From contig CANLLR010000023.1 in NCBI GenBank assembly GCA_947491985.1, positions 1 through 44,111 of the forward strand: DNA of 44,111 bases, read 5' to 3'. Every line of letters begins with the position of its first letter. Position 1 is the first letter of the stretch. Below, piece after piece: positions 1 to 9,550 of this stretch. This DNA comes from Flavobacteriaceae bacterium (lineage in GTDB: Bacteria; Bacteroidota; Bacteroidia; Flavobacteriales; Flavobacteriaceae). The notes under the pieces were generated by a model. The model saw nothing but the letters and a program-made list of their open reading frames with translations. It had not been told where the DNA came from and ran no database searches. Position numbers and translations under genes: made by a program.

Positions 1-2040
1 AGCTTTTCTTTTGCGCAACAAACAACCAAAGTCGATTTTTTAACATTGAAGGCTTCTTTGCAACCCAATGCTAATGAAAAATCAATTTCAGGAAGTGTAG
101 TGTATCAATTTGAAGTCAAATCGGCCATCGATACCATTCGGATTGACGCTAAAAATATGATTTTTTCAAATTTAAATATCAATTCAAAAACAGTTAAGTT
201 TAAAAGTACAAATAAGGAATTACTGCTTTTTGAAGGATTTAAAGATGGAAAAAACACCTTGAGTTTTAATTACAAATCCACTCCTAAACAAACACTTTAT
301 TTTATTGGCGAAGGCGATGATTTACAAATATGGACGCAAGGTCAAGGGAAATACACCAGTCATTGGTTGCCAAGTTTTGACGATGGTAATGAAAAAGTGA
401 TTTTTAATTTGAGTGTAACCTACGATGCTGCTTTTACCGTATTAGCCAATGGTGTATTGAAAAAGAATATCACTCTAGATAATATTAAAACATGGCAGTA
501 TCAAATGAAACAACCGATGAGTTCGTACTTGGCTATGCTTGCCATTGGGAAGTTTATTTCGCAAAAGCAAAAATCAAAATCAGGAACGTCATTAGAATTT
601 TATTTGGATCGTAATGATGCCGCCAAATTTGAACCAACCTATCGTTATTCTAAACAAATATTTGATTATTTTGAGAGAGAAATCGGAGTTAAATACCCCT
701 GGAAATTGTACCGTCAGGTTCCGGTTCGGGATTTTTTATATGGTGGAATGGAAAATACTACGTCTACAATTTTCGCCCAAGATTTGGTCGTGGATGCCAT
801 AGGATTTAATGATCGAAATTATGTCAATGTCAATGCGCATGAGTTGGCACATCAGTGGTTTGGGGATATGGTAACTGCACAGTCGGGTAAACACCATTGG
901 TTGCAAGAAGGTTTTGCAACGTATTATGCGTTATTGGCTGAAAAGGAAGTTTTTGGAAATGATTATTTTTATTATCAATTGTATAAATCGTCGTTGCAAT
1001 TGAAAAATGCTGCCAAAAACGATACGATTCCAATACTGAATGAAAAAGCAAGTTCGTTATCGTTTTATCAAAAAGGCTCGTGGGCATTGCATGTAATTCG
1101 GGAAGCCATAGGTAAAAAAGCCTTTGCTAAGGCTGTAAAAACGTATTTAAAAACCTATCAATTCAAAAATGCAACCACCGATGATTTTTTAGCAGAAATT
1201 AAAAAAGTCTCCAATTTTGATACGGATGCTTTTAAAAAAGTTTGGTTGGAAGATGCGGCATTTCAAAATGATGAAGCCATTCAATTGCTAGCAAAGAAAA
1301 GTGTTTTTATCAGAGATTATTTAAAAATCAGAAGCCAAAAGGATTTGAGTGATGCCCGTTTTATGGAAGTAATCGACGAATATCGTTACATTTTGTCTTC
1401 TGATGCCTATGCTCCAATTAAGCAAGAAATAGTCTTTAGAATCAGTAAACTGAATTACAAATCAAACAAAGATTTGATTGAAATGGCGCTTAACTCTACT
1501 GATATTAAAGTCCGTCAAGCCGTTGCCGATTACCTACCAAAAGTGCCTTTGTATCTTAAAACCAAATACGAAACGTTATTAGACGATCCGTCGTATGTGA
1601 CTCGCGAAGTGGCTTTTACCAATTTATGGACGAGCTTTCCAGAAGAGCAAGAAACGTATTTGAATAAAACCAAAGATTGGGTAGGTAACAACGACAAAGC
1701 ATTGCGCATTCAATACCTTACATTAGCTCAAACATCTGCAAAATTAGACGAAGTTTTAAAATTAAAATTGTATACCGAATTACAAGAGTACACTTCTCCC
1801 AACTTCGAAACCTCAATCCGTTTGAATGCAATTAATGCCATTTTAGAAATCAATAAGAAGGACCAAACGATGCTCAAAAATTTAGTAAATGCTACAACCA
1901 ACTTTAGATGGCAATTTTCTAAATTTGGGAAAGATAAAATAAGAGATTTGCTAAAATCTTCGGAAATGCGTGCGTTGTTTGAGAAAATAATGCCCGAGTT
2001 GATTCCGACTGAACAAGAACAACTCAAACGCTTATTGTAA
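1..2040 (+). CDS. M1 family aminopeptidase (5' partial)
   Basis: Zinc metallopeptidase of the M1 (gluzincin) family that removes N-terminal residues from peptides. The reading frame is open from base 1. It begins with SFSFAQQ, which looks like the end of a signal peptide, so the true start lies upstream of the window and the TTG at 46 is probably not the start. The exopeptidase motif GGMEN is at 742-756 and the zinc motif HELAHQWFGD begins at 838. The third zinc ligand is the Glu in LQEGFATYYA. The C-terminal half is helical and HEAT-like, as in other M1 enzymes. The protein is probably periplasmic or secreted. The stop codon directly abuts the stop of the convergent gene at 2041, leaving no room for a terminator. 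Family assignment is firm; substrate is unknown. Confidence 0.93.
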   Translation, partial: SFSFAQQTTKVDFLTLKASLQPNANEKSISGSVVYQFEVKSAIDTIRIDAKNMIFSNLNINSKTVKFKSTNKELLLFEGFKDGKNTLSFNYKSTPKQTLYFIGEGDDLQIWTQGQGKYTSHWLPSFDDGNEKVIFNLSVTYDAAFTVLANGVLKKNITLDNIKTWQYQMKQPMSSYLAMLAIGKFISQKQKSKSGTSLEFYLDRNDAAKFEPTYRYSKQIFDYFEREIGVKYPWKLYRQVPVRDFLYGGMENTTSTIFAQDLVVDAIGFNDRNYVNVNAHELAHQWFGDMVTAQSGKHHWLQEGFATYYALLAEKEVFGNDYFYYQLYKSSLQLKNAAKNDTIPILNEKASSLSFYQKGSWALHVIREAIGKKAFAKAVKTYLKTYQFKNATTDDFLAEIKKVSNFDTDAFKKVWLEDAAFQNDEAIQLLAKKSVFIRDYLKIRSQKDLSDARFMEVIDEYRYILSSDAYAPIKQEIVFRISKLNYKSNKDLIEMALNSTDIKVRQAVADYLPKVPLYLKTKYETLLDDPSYVTREVAFTNLWTSFPEEQETYLNKTKDWVGNNDKALRIQYLTLAQTSAKLDEVLKLKLYTELQEYTSPNFETSIRLNAINAILEINKKDQTMLKNLVNATTNFRWQFSKFGKDKIRDLLKSSEMRALFEKIMPELIPTEQEQLKRLL

Positions 2041-2562
2041 TTATAAAAACGTCGTAACTTCAGTTTTTAAATAGCTTATAGCAATGTTTGCCGACGATTC
2101 TACTTCAAATTGATTGCTCAATATGCGTTGACGCAATTCATCTGCATTGTTGACATCTGTACCAATTGCTGTTTTTCGCAAGTTTTGAATTACGGTATTT
2201 TTCGCTGTGATGATCATCATCCAACCTTCATCTGAGACATAAATTTGTTGGGTTAAATTATGTTCAAACTCTTGGTCAATATGATGAATGAGCAAGTTTA
2301 CATAATCCATTTTATCTTCACTTAAAGGCACTACTCGAATCAATAATTTATTAGGACTGATGCGTTCTAAAAATAAAACCAATCTTTCATAGGCTTGCAA
2401 ACGCATAGGTAATCCGAGTTTTTGATTCTCTTTCTGAACCAACCAACGACGCGTGTTTTGCTGGTCATTGAAATGAGAATTAAATAAAAAATAAGCCACA
2501 CCACCAGTTATTAAAGCAGGTAAAGTATAAAAGGCCAATTCGATAATTTTGTCGGTATACAT
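2041..2562 (-). CDS. Membrane-anchored hypothetical protein (DUF7935-like)
   Basis: Protein of 173 residues if it starts at the ATG at 2560-2562 (MYTDKIIELAFYTLPALI). The frame stays open further upstream to 2709, but that extension overlaps the helicase start and promoter, so I reject it. Residues about 7-27 form one hydrophobic segment (TLPALITGGVAYFLF), followed by a soluble domain with a conserved-looking block around ERLVLFLERISPNKLL and a TAKNTVIQNLRK helix. It resembles a flavobacterial family I recall as DUF7935, with no known function; that family name is from memory and less certain than the gene itself. It is divergent from the helicase gene and convergent with the M1 peptidase gene. 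Confidence 0.75.
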   Translation of the reverse strand: MYTDKIIELAFYTLPALITGGVAYFLFNSHFNDQQNTRRWLVQKENQKLGLPMRLQAYERLVLFLERISPNKLLIRVVPLSEDKMDYVNLLIHHIDQEFEHNLTQQIYVSDEGWMMIITAKNTVIQNLRKTAIGTDVNNADELRQRILSNQFEVESSANIAISYLKTEVTTFL

Positions 2563-2623
2563 TTTAAAGGTTTTTTTAAAGTAAATTGTTGACAAATATA
2601 ATAGAATAAACACTAAAAATATA

Positions 2624-2654
2624 TTGCAATTCAAATGTAGTAAACGTAAATTTG
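2624..2654 (+). promoter_or_regulatory. Promoter for the UvrD-like helicase
   Basis: TTG at 2624-2626 and TAAATTTG at 2647-2654, separated by 20 nt. This exactly matches the known Bacteroidota sigma consensus (-33 TTG, -7 TAnnTTTG). The predicted transcript starts near 2660, giving a leader of about 10 nt before the ATG at 2671. Confidence 0.6.
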
Positions 2655-2670
2655 AACTTTCTTTATTTCT

Positions 2671-5001
2671 ATGCAAAAATACATTTCTCAACTCAACGAA
2701 GCGCAACAAGAACCTGTTTTACAAAAAGATGGTCCAATGATTATTATTGCAGGAGCTGGTTCGGGAAAAACACGTGTATTGACCATGCGTATTGCATATT
2801 TGATGAGTTTGGGTGTTGATGCCTTTTCGATTTTGGCGTTAACTTTCACCAATAAGGCGGCACGCGAAATGAAGAAACGTATTTCAGAAATTGTAGGTTC
2901 TAACGAAGCCAAGAATTTATGGATGGGAACGTTTCACTCCGTTTTTGCTCGTATTTTGCGCTCGGAGGCGGATAAATTAGGTTTTCCTTCCAACTTTACT
3001 ATTTATGATACACAAGACAGTGTTCGATTGATTTCGGCGATTATCAAAGAAATGCAACTCGATAAAGATATTTACAAACCGAAACAAGTCTTGAGTCGAA
3101 TTTCATCGTACAAGAACTCTTTAATTACTGTCAAAGCCTATTTGAACAATCCCGAACTTCAAGAGCAAGATGCGATGAGTAAAAAACCGCGATTGGGTGA
3201 AATTTATCAAAATTATGTCGACCGTTGTTTTAAAGCAGGAGCCATGGATTTTGATGATTTACTATTGAAAACCAACGAATTACTCAACCGTTTTCCCGAT
3301 GTGTTGGCCAAATACCAAGACCGTTTTCGATATATTATGGTGGATGAGTACCAAGATACTAATCATTCTCAGTACTTAATTGTACGCGCGTTGTCCGATC
3401 GTTTTCAGAATATTTGTGTGGTAGGAGATGATGCTCAGAGTATTTATGCATTTCGAGGCGCCAACATCAACAACATTTTGAACTTTCAAAAGGATTATGA
3501 AAATGTAAAAACGTATCGATTGGAGCAGAATTACCGTTCGACGAAAAATATTGTAGAAGCCGCCAATTCTATCATCGACAAAAATAAAACCAAACTCGAT
3601 AAAGTGGTATGGACTGCCAACGATTTTGGTCCGAAGATTAAAGTCCACCGCAGTATTACTGATAGTGAAGAAGGACGTTTTGTAGCCAGCACCATTTGGG
3701 AACAAAAAATGCAAAATCAAATGCTCAACGGGCAGTTTGCCATTTTATATCGAACCAATGCGCAATCGCGTTCGATGGAGGATGCGTTGCGAAAACGCGA
3801 CATTCCGTATCGAATTTACGGTGGATTATCGTTTTACCAACGCAAGGAAATCAAAGATGTATTGTGTTATTTGCGTTTGATTATTAATCCTAAAGACGAA
3901 GAAGCATTGATCCGTGTCATCAATTATCCGGCACGTGGAATAGGCGATACCACCATTGAAAAACTGACCATTGCAGCCAATCATTACAAGCGTTCCATTT
4001 ATGAAGTAATGGAAAATATTGATAAAATCGATTTGAAACTCAACTCTGGAACCAAAGCAAAATTGGAAGATTTTGTAACGATGATTAAAAGTTTTCAAGT
4101 CATTAATCAAAATCAAGATGCCTTTTATTTAGCAGATCATGTTACTAAAAAAACAGGTTTGGTACAAGAACTAAAAAAAGACGGAACACCCGAAGGGATT
4201 GCTCGTATTGAAAATATCGAAGAACTTTTGAACGGTATCAAAGACTTTACCGAAGGTCAAAAAGAAATCGACGGTGCTCGTGGAGCGTTGTCTGAATTTA
4301 TGGAAGACGTAGCCTTGGCAACCGATTTGGATAAAGACACCAGCGATGAAGACAGAGTAGCGTTGATGACGATTCACTTGGCAAAAGGACTCGAATTCCC
4401 ATATGTTTTTGTAGTGGGAATGGAAGAAGATTTGTTTCCGAGTGCAATGAGTTTAAATACTCGCAGCGATTTGGAAGAAGAGCGTCGTTTGTTTTATGTG
4501 GCCTTGACGCGTGCTGAACATCAGGCGTATTTAACCTATGCACAATCGCGTTACCGTTGGGGGAAATTGACCGATAGCGAGCCTTCGCGTTTTATTGAAG
4601 AAATTAAAGACGACTTTTTAGAATACATCAATCCAGTCGATAATGGTGGCTATCGTTACAAACCTACCATCGATTTGGATATTTTTGGCGATATCGATAA
4701 ATCGAAATTGCGATTGGCAAAACCCGTGGCCGGAATACCTCCGAAGATGTATGGTGACGAATCGGTTTCATCGTCTACTCTACGGAAATTAAAGCCTGTT
4801 GGCAACGCACCAACTAACGGAACTAATTTATTTGACAACAAACTTACTGTTGGCAATATCGTTATGCACGAACGTTTTGGTAAAGGTGAGATTCTAAACC
4901 TTGAGGGAATTGGAGCGGATCGAAAAGCAGAAATTAAATTTGAAGTCGGCGGCATCAAAAAACTACTTTTGCGTTTTGCTAAATTGGATATCTTAGGTTA
5001 A
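2671..5001 (+). CDS. UvrD/PcrA-type superfamily 1A DNA helicase
   Basis: ATP-dependent 3'-5' DNA helicase of the UvrD/Rep/PcrA family, acting in nucleotide excision repair and in clearing stalled replication or transcription. The 776-residue length is normal for the family. Visible motifs are Walker A GAGSGKT (residues 28-34), motif II VDEYQDTN (224-231), motif III GDDAQSIYAFRGA (252-264), motif IV RLEQNYRS (283-290), and the motif V/VI region LMTIHLAKGLEF and VALTRAEH. The last 50 residues (NIVMHERFGKGEIL onward) match the C-terminal Tudor-like domain of PcrA/UvrD that contacts RNA polymerase. The start is supported by a consensus promoter just upstream. Its stop overlaps the stop of the convergent esterase gene by 3 bases within a shared TTAA. 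Confidence 0.95.
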   Translation: MQKYISQLNEAQQEPVLQKDGPMIIIAGAGSGKTRVLTMRIAYLMSLGVDAFSILALTFTNKAAREMKKRISEIVGSNEAKNLWMGTFHSVFARILRSEADKLGFPSNFTIYDTQDSVRLISAIIKEMQLDKDIYKPKQVLSRISSYKNSLITVKAYLNNPELQEQDAMSKKPRLGEIYQNYVDRCFKAGAMDFDDLLLKTNELLNRFPDVLAKYQDRFRYIMVDEYQDTNHSQYLIVRALSDRFQNICVVGDDAQSIYAFRGANINNILNFQKDYENVKTYRLEQNYRSTKNIVEAANSIIDKNKTKLDKVVWTANDFGPKIKVHRSITDSEEGRFVASTIWEQKMQNQMLNGQFAILYRTNAQSRSMEDALRKRDIPYRIYGGLSFYQRKEIKDVLCYLRLIINPKDEEALIRVINYPARGIGDTTIEKLTIAANHYKRSIYEVMENIDKIDLKLNSGTKAKLEDFVTMIKSFQVINQNQDAFYLADHVTKKTGLVQELKKDGTPEGIARIENIEELLNGIKDFTEGQKEIDGARGALSEFMEDVALATDLDKDTSDEDRVALMTIHLAKGLEFPYVFVVGMEEDLFPSAMSLNTRSDLEEERRLFYVALTRAEHQAYLTYAQSRYRWGKLTDSEPSRFIEEIKDDFLEYINPVDNGGYRYKPTIDLDIFGDIDKSKLRLAKPVAGIPPKMYGDESVSSSTLRKLKPVGNAPTNGTNLFDNKLTVGNIVMHERFGKGEILNLEGIGADRKAEIKFEVGGIKKLLLRFAKLDILG

Positions 5002-5852
5002 AATTTGTTCTGAACAAAAATCACTAACTTTCCATACGCATCCAATTGATCGTTGATTATCCAATCGCCGTGACCACCATTATACAAATTAAACTCGTTG
5101 TAAACTGATAATTGATTCAATCGATTGTGCATATTTACTCCTTGAGTTGTTGGAATTAATGGATCTTGGTTTCCGTAGAATAAAATGGTGGGAGGCGAAC
5201 TTGAAGTAGCACGACTCAACGGACTTAATTGTTGATAATATCCCGGATTGTATGCATAACTCACTCCAGTTGCCATTTCAAACATCGGAGCTAAAGTCGG
5301 ATTGTTTAAGTAATTGACGTCGGTAAAATCGGTCGGACCAACGATACTCGCTACCATTTTCACATTGCTATTTGCATCATAGGCATAACCATACAACATT
5401 GAAAGATGCGCGCCGGCACTAACGCCAATAAAACCAAAATTATCTGAAATTACATATTCATCAGTACTTTTGAGTTTGGCTACAACAGCTGCCAAATCGT
5501 CAATTTGCATCGGAAAAGCTGGATTTCCTGAAGTCGCCAAGCGGTAATTGATATTCGCAATAGCATAACCTGGCAAATATTGTTTGATAATGTTTGTTAC
5601 ATAATTCATATCGGCTTTATCGCCAGCTGTCCATCCGCCACCATGTACCAAAATCAGCGTTTTGGTATTGATTGTTCGATTGGAAGGAAGGTACAAATCA
5701 AACTTTTGCTGATTGCTAGAACCATATGATACATCGTACAAGTTTTTTTCGGTGCTTGTATCGAATTGTTAGGCAGTACTTTCGTTGCAACTTGTAAAAA
5801 GAGTCGCTAATCCAATGGTAAGAAAAAAGCAAAATAATGTGTTGATTTTCAT
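4998..5852 (-). pseudogene. Alpha/beta-hydrolase esterase lipoprotein with in-frame stop
   Basis: Reading from the ATG at 5850-5852, the first 27 codons encode a lipoprotein signal peptide (MKINTLFCFF, ending LFTSCNESTA with Cys22). A TAA follows at 5769-5771, and the same frame then continues without interruption (QFDTSTEKNLYDVSYG) to 4998. The remainder is a complete carboxylesterase-type hydrolase: oxyanion motif HGGGW, nucleophile elbow GVSAG, acidic residue in YGNQDPLIP and histidine in YNGGHGDW. Total frame is 285 codons. Only the single stop breaks the gene. A TTG at 5739-5741 could restart translation but would give a cytoplasmic protein without the lipid anchor. It may be a true nonsense mutation, a sequencing error, or a strain polymorphism. 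Confidence 0.85.
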
Positions 5853-5870
5853 AGCTTATATTTATCTTTG
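5842..5870 (+). promoter_or_regulatory. Promoter for the YciO/Sua5-like gene
   Basis: TTG at 5842-5844, 18 nt spacer, TATCTTTG at 5863-5870. This is a full match to the Bacteroidota consensus. It overlaps the signal-peptide codons of the divergent esterase gene and would give a leader of about 50 nt. Confidence 0.5.
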
Positions 5871-5926
5871 AGTGCAAGTGTTGCTGCAAACCTAACGCTA
5901 AAATTGCAATAATAGTATACCAAAAG

Positions 5927-6547
5927 ATGTCACAATTTATTAAAATTTACGAAGACAAACCCAACGAAGCAGCTATTAAAAAAGTAGTAGATGTATTGAG
6001 AAATGGCGGGTTGATTATTTATCCGACGGATACGGTTTACGGATTAGGTTGCGATATTACCAATACAAAAGCCTTAGAACGCGTTGCCAAAATTAAAGGT
6101 ATTAAATTAGATAAAGCCAATTTCTCTTTTGTTTGTAGTGATTTGAGTAATATTTCCGATTATGTGAAGCAAATTGACACGGCAACTTTTAAAATTTTAA
6201 AACGTGCACTACCTGGTCCGTATACCTTTATTCTACCTGGAAATAACGATTTGCCTAAAGAGTTTAGAAAGAAGAAAACAGTCGGAATTCGAGTTCCAGA
6301 CAACAATATAATTATTGACATTGTGAAAATGTTAGGCAATCCTATTGTGTCGACTTCCATACATGATGACGATGCTGTTTTGGAATACTCTACCGATCCA
6401 GAATTGATTTTTGAGAAATGGCAAAACCTTGTCGATATGGTCATTGATGGCGGTTATGGTGATAATATGCCATCTACTATAATTGATTTGTCGGGTTATG
6501 AACCCGAAGTAGTACGAGAAGGGAAAGGCAGTTTGGATATTTTGTAA
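5927..6547 (+). CDS. L-threonylcarbamoyladenylate synthase family protein (Sua5/YciO/YrdC)
   Basis: Member of the family that makes threonylcarbamoyl-AMP from threonine, bicarbonate and ATP for the t6A37 modification of ANN-decoding tRNAs. It is a single YrdC-type domain of 206 residues without the Sua5 C-terminal extension. Visible motifs are YPTDTVYGLGCD near residue 31, ALPGPYTFILPG near 90, the basic KKKTVGIRVPDN and MPSTIIDLS. The stretch KLDKANFSFVCSDLS resembles YciO rather than the KRP motif of TsaC, so it may be the YciO branch, whose physiological role is less settled. The gene has its own consensus promoter and is followed after 6 nt by the CarboxypepD_reg gene, probably as an operon. 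Confidence 0.85.
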   Translation: MSQFIKIYEDKPNEAAIKKVVDVLRNGGLIIYPTDTVYGLGCDITNTKALERVAKIKGIKLDKANFSFVCSDLSNISDYVKQIDTATFKILKRALPGPYTFILPGNNDLPKEFRKKKTVGIRVPDNNIIIDIVKMLGNPIVSTSIHDDDAVLEYSTDPELIFEKWQNLVDMVIDGGYGDNMPSTIIDLSGYEPEVVREGKGSLDIL

Positions 6548-6553
6548 TATGGT

Positions 6554-7573
6554 ATGAAAAAGTTATTATTCCTTTTATTTTTAACCTCAATAAGTTCTTT
6601 TGCACAGCAAATACAAGGCAGGGTTCTCGATGAAAATAATCAACCACTTCCGGGAGCTAATATTTATTTTGACGGAACTACGATTGCTGCTATAGCAGAT
6701 AGTCAGGAAAATTTTTCTTTAGAATATAGCAAAAAACTCAATAGTATTTTGGCTATTAGTTTTATAGGATATCAAACCCATTTTATAAAAGATGTTGATA
6801 ATTCTACTGAATTGGTGGTGGTTTTAAAAGTCGCATTCGATTCTTTAAGTGTAGTTGTAATTAAAAAAGATCCATTTTCTAGAAAACAAAAAATGCAACT
6901 TTTTAGAGACTATTTTTTGGGTAAAACTAAAATTGCCAAAAATGCCAAAATTGAAAATGAAGACGATATTTATTTTGATTACGACGAAAAAAGTCTTGTT
7001 TTAAGTGCTTTTTCAAACAGATCGTTGATCATAAATAATGATGAACTAGGGTACAAAATCACCTATGAATTGGTAAGTTTTGAAGCCCAATTGTATCGTC
7101 ACGGACATTTTGAAGTTGCAATTCAAAATGTTTCACGTTCTTTCTATGCTGGTTTGACACGATTTGAAGAAATTGCTTCTGATGAAAAAATAAGTAAGCT
7201 TCGTGAAAGATGTTATAAAGGTTCCATGCTTCATTTCTTCCGAAATTTAGCTAACAATAGCCTCGTTGAAAATGATTTTACACTTTATAAAGAAACGCTT
7301 GCTGTTAAACCAAATGAACACTTTACCATAAGTGATATTGACGATTCTAAAAGGGTTCAAGTTAAAAATCAATCGAAAGATTTAAATAAATTTAGTGCTG
7401 TTTTCAACGTTTTCTATACTAAAAAACTACAATCTAAAATCATTTTTCAAACCGATACGCTGACTATAGATAAAAACGGAATCAATACGAATTTGCGAGA
7501 CATTATGTTTTTGGGTTACATGGCAGAACAAAAAGTGGGCGAAATGTTGCCCATCAATTATGGAATACAATAA
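6554..7573 (+). CDS. Carboxypeptidase-like regulatory domain protein, exported
   Basis: Protein of 339 residues with a signal peptide (MKKLLFLLFLTSISSFAQ) followed by a CarboxypepD_reg-like beta-sandwich at about residues 20-95 (IQGRVLDENNQPLPGANIYF and SFIGYQT are typical). The C-terminal 240 residues are a domain I do not recognise, with several Phe/Tyr-rich strands. In Bacteroidota this N-terminal domain often starts outer-membrane or surface proteins. There is no TonB plug, barrel or T9SS tail here, so the protein is probably periplasmic or attached to the outer membrane. It starts 6 nt after the preceding gene and ends just before a bidirectional terminator. Confidence 0.8.
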   Translation: MKKLLFLLFLTSISSFAQQIQGRVLDENNQPLPGANIYFDGTTIAAIADSQENFSLEYSKKLNSILAISFIGYQTHFIKDVDNSTELVVVLKVAFDSLSVVVIKKDPFSRKQKMQLFRDYFLGKTKIAKNAKIENEDDIYFDYDEKSLVLSAFSNRSLIINNDELGYKITYELVSFEAQLYRHGHFEVAIQNVSRSFYAGLTRFEEIASDEKISKLRERCYKGSMLHFFRNLANNSLVENDFTLYKETLAVKPNEHFTISDIDDSKRVQVKNQSKDLNKFSAVFNVFYTKKLQSKIIFQTDTLTIDKNGINTNLRDIMFLGYMAEQKVGEMLPINYGIQ

Positions 7574-7605
7574 AAAAAACGCCTTGATTTCCAAGGCATT
7601 TCTAT
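7571..7605. terminator. Bidirectional rho-independent terminator
   Basis: Perfect 6-bp GC-rich stem GCCTTG (7581-7586) / CAAGGC (7592-7597) with a 5-nt loop. A run of A at 7572-7579 serves the minus strand and a T-rich tract follows on the plus strand. It sits between two convergent genes and can stop transcription from both. Confidence 0.75.
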
Positions 7606-7624
7606 TTTCTTTTTCTAAAAATTA

Positions 7625-8452
7625 CTATTTCTTCATCTCTTTTTCAATCATTTCATAAAACTCATCAATTTTTGGTAAAATAACGATGCGAGTTCTTCTG
7701 TTGGTTGTTCTATTTTCAGATGAATTGTTGTCTACTAACGGAATGAATTCGCCACGACCAGCAGCAATTAATTGCTTCGGATTAACTCCCAAATCTTTGG
7801 TTAAAACACGTACAATAGCTGTAGAACGTTTCACGCTTAAATCCCAGTTATCAAGCAAAACTGCATTTCCTGTAAACGGAACATTGTCGGTATGGCCTTC
7901 CACCATACATTCAAATGTTGGTTTGTCTTTGATAACTTTAGCCACTTTTCCTAAAACTTCTTTAGCTCTATCACTCACTACATAACTGCCGCTTTTAAAC
8001 AATAATTTATCCGCTATCGAAATGAAAACGACACCTTTTTCTACGTTGACTTCGATATCAGGATCTGAAATTCCGACAGAACTTTTCAAACTCGTCACTA
8101 GTGCTAAAGTCACGCTGTCTTTTTTGGTTAACGCATCTTGCATTCTGGTAATTTTCAAGTCCTTTTCTTTTATAGTTTCCAATGCTTTTTCAATATTTTG
8201 TGCGCCTTTTGTAGAAAGGATAGTCATATCTTTTGCAGAACTAATTAATTCAGAATTGTTTTTCTTTAGATAGTTATTTTGTTGACTTAACGATTCTTTT
8301 TCCGAAAGACATAAATTCAATTTTACGGTGGTTGAGTTCAATAAATCTTGACAATCTTTGGTCTTTTGCTCTAATTCGGCAATTTTCTTTTTAGTGCCAC
8401 ACGACGTTAATGTTAGTCCGGCTAACGACAGAATTAAAATTACTTTTCTCAT
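7625..8452 (-). CDS. OmpA family lipoprotein
   Basis: Outer-membrane-anchored protein that binds peptidoglycan. It has a lipoprotein signal peptide with lipobox LTSC (Cys18), a coiled coil at about residues 22-110 (CGTKKKIAELEQK onward), and an OmpA C-terminal domain at about 140-265. Domain hallmarks are the VEGHTDNVPF loop, NWDLSVKRS with the diaminopimelate-binding Asp, and NRRTRIVI with the binding Arg. The length of 275 residues and the coiled-coil spacer suit a tether between outer membrane and cell wall. A possible -7 element TAATTTTG lies upstream but without a clear TTG partner. The gene downstream in the same direction is a glycosyltransferase gene on the other side of an 80-nt gap. 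Confidence 0.92.
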   Translation of the reverse strand: MRKVILILSLAGLTLTSCGTKKKIAELEQKTKDCQDLLNSTTVKLNLCLSEKESLSQQNNYLKKNNSELISSAKDMTILSTKGAQNIEKALETIKEKDLKITRMQDALTKKDSVTLALVTSLKSSVGISDPDIEVNVEKGVVFISIADKLLFKSGSYVVSDRAKEVLGKVAKVIKDKPTFECMVEGHTDNVPFTGNAVLLDNWDLSVKRSTAIVRVLTKDLGVNPKQLIAAGRGEFIPLVDNNSSENRTTNRRTRIVILPKIDEFYEMIEKEMKK

Positions 8453-8531
8453 AGATAATTGATTTAGTGGTACAAAATTACAAATTAATGCTTGTTATAA
8501 CGTAGGAATACGATAAACTATTGTTAATCTT

Positions 8532-9524
8532 TTACCTGAAAAGCCTGATTTTCTTACTAAAATACGAATAAACGATGCTTTTGGTATAGAAGTAGTTTTT
8601 ACTTTGATAGCTACCTCTTTTTCGTAAGGTATAAGAAATCAGATGATAAAAATGAAAATGTGCTTTCAAAATGGCATAACAATGATTGAATTTTCCTTGA
8701 AAAAGGAATTGAATTCCCGCTATTCCATCTAAAATTAATCGCATCAAAAGTATTGGAAACAATTGATTTTTAGGAAGGTTTTTTAACAACATGAGCAATG
8801 AATTTCTGAAATTTAGAAATGTTTTCTTCGGATTGCTGTTGTTTAAAGTCGCACCCCCAACATGATAAACTACTGATTGTGATGTGTATTTTACTTTATA
8901 ACCTAAGTTGTGTGCTCGCCAGCACAAATCGATTTCTTCTTGATGTGCAAAAAAGTCACCATCAAATCCGTTGAGTTCTCTGAAAACAGATTTACGTATG
9001 AATAAGCAAGCACCGGATGCCCAAAAAATGTCACGTTCATCATCGTATTGCTGAGTATCTTTTTCAATGGTATTAAAAATTCTTCCACGACAAAAGGGAT
9101 AACCAAATTGGTCAATGAAACCTCCTGCTGCTCCAGCATACTCAAAATAGTCTTTGTTTTTGAAATCCAATAACTTGGGTTGGATTATACTAACATCGTG
9201 TTGGTTTTCAAATAGTGTTAGCATCGGTGTCAACCAATTTTCAGTCGCTTCAATATCCGAATTTACTAAAGCATAATAGGGTTCTTCGACTTGTTGCAAC
9301 GCCATATTGTAGCCTTGAGCAAACCCAAAATTACCTGTATTTTGAATGATCTTTACCGACGGAAATTGTTCTTTCAAAAGTGAAATCGACGTATCTGTCG
9401 ATGCATTATCTGCAACGTACACGGTAGCTTCATCAGAATGAGCCAAAACTGAAGGTAGGAACTGCGCTAACAAACTCGCTCCATTCCAGTTTAATATGAT
9501 TACGGCTATTTTTTTTTCTACCAT
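8532..9524 (-). CDS. Glycosyltransferase family 2 (rhamnosyltransferase-like)
   Basis: GT-A fold, inverting glycosyltransferase of family 2 in the WbbL/rhamnosyltransferase-like subgroup. It transfers a sugar from a nucleotide donor to a surface polysaccharide or cell-wall acceptor. Motifs are ILNWNG near residue 10, VADNASTD near 39, NTGNFGFAQGYN near 62, metal-binding NSD near 88, and the acceptor-base motif HQEEIDLCWRAHNLGYKV near 193. The final 80 residues contain hydrophobic and basic helices that probably attach the enzyme to the inner membrane. Length of 330 residues is typical. It is separated by 26 nt from the HsdR_N gene upstream and may be cotranscribed with it. The specific sugar cannot be told from sequence. 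Confidence 0.9.
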   Translation of the reverse strand: MVEKKIAVIILNWNGASLLAQFLPSVLAHSDEATVYVADNASTDTSISLLKEQFPSVKIIQNTGNFGFAQGYNMALQQVEEPYYALVNSDIEATENWLTPMLTLFENQHDVSIIQPKLLDFKNKDYFEYAGAAGGFIDQFGYPFCRGRIFNTIEKDTQQYDDERDIFWASGACLFIRKSVFRELNGFDGDFFAHQEEIDLCWRAHNLGYKVKYTSQSVVYHVGGATLNNSNPKKTFLNFRNSLLMLLKNLPKNQLFPILLMRLILDGIAGIQFLFQGKFNHCYAILKAHFHFYHLISYTLRKRGSYQSKNYFYTKSIVYSYFSKKIRLFR

Positions 9525-9550
9525 CTATATTCTATTCTATTTTCTGTAAT

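Noticed and set aside
2563..2709. N-terminal extension of the membrane-anchored protein at 2041-2562
   Set aside because: It would run across the helicase promoter and its first codons; the ATG at 2562 gives a better membrane-anchor start.
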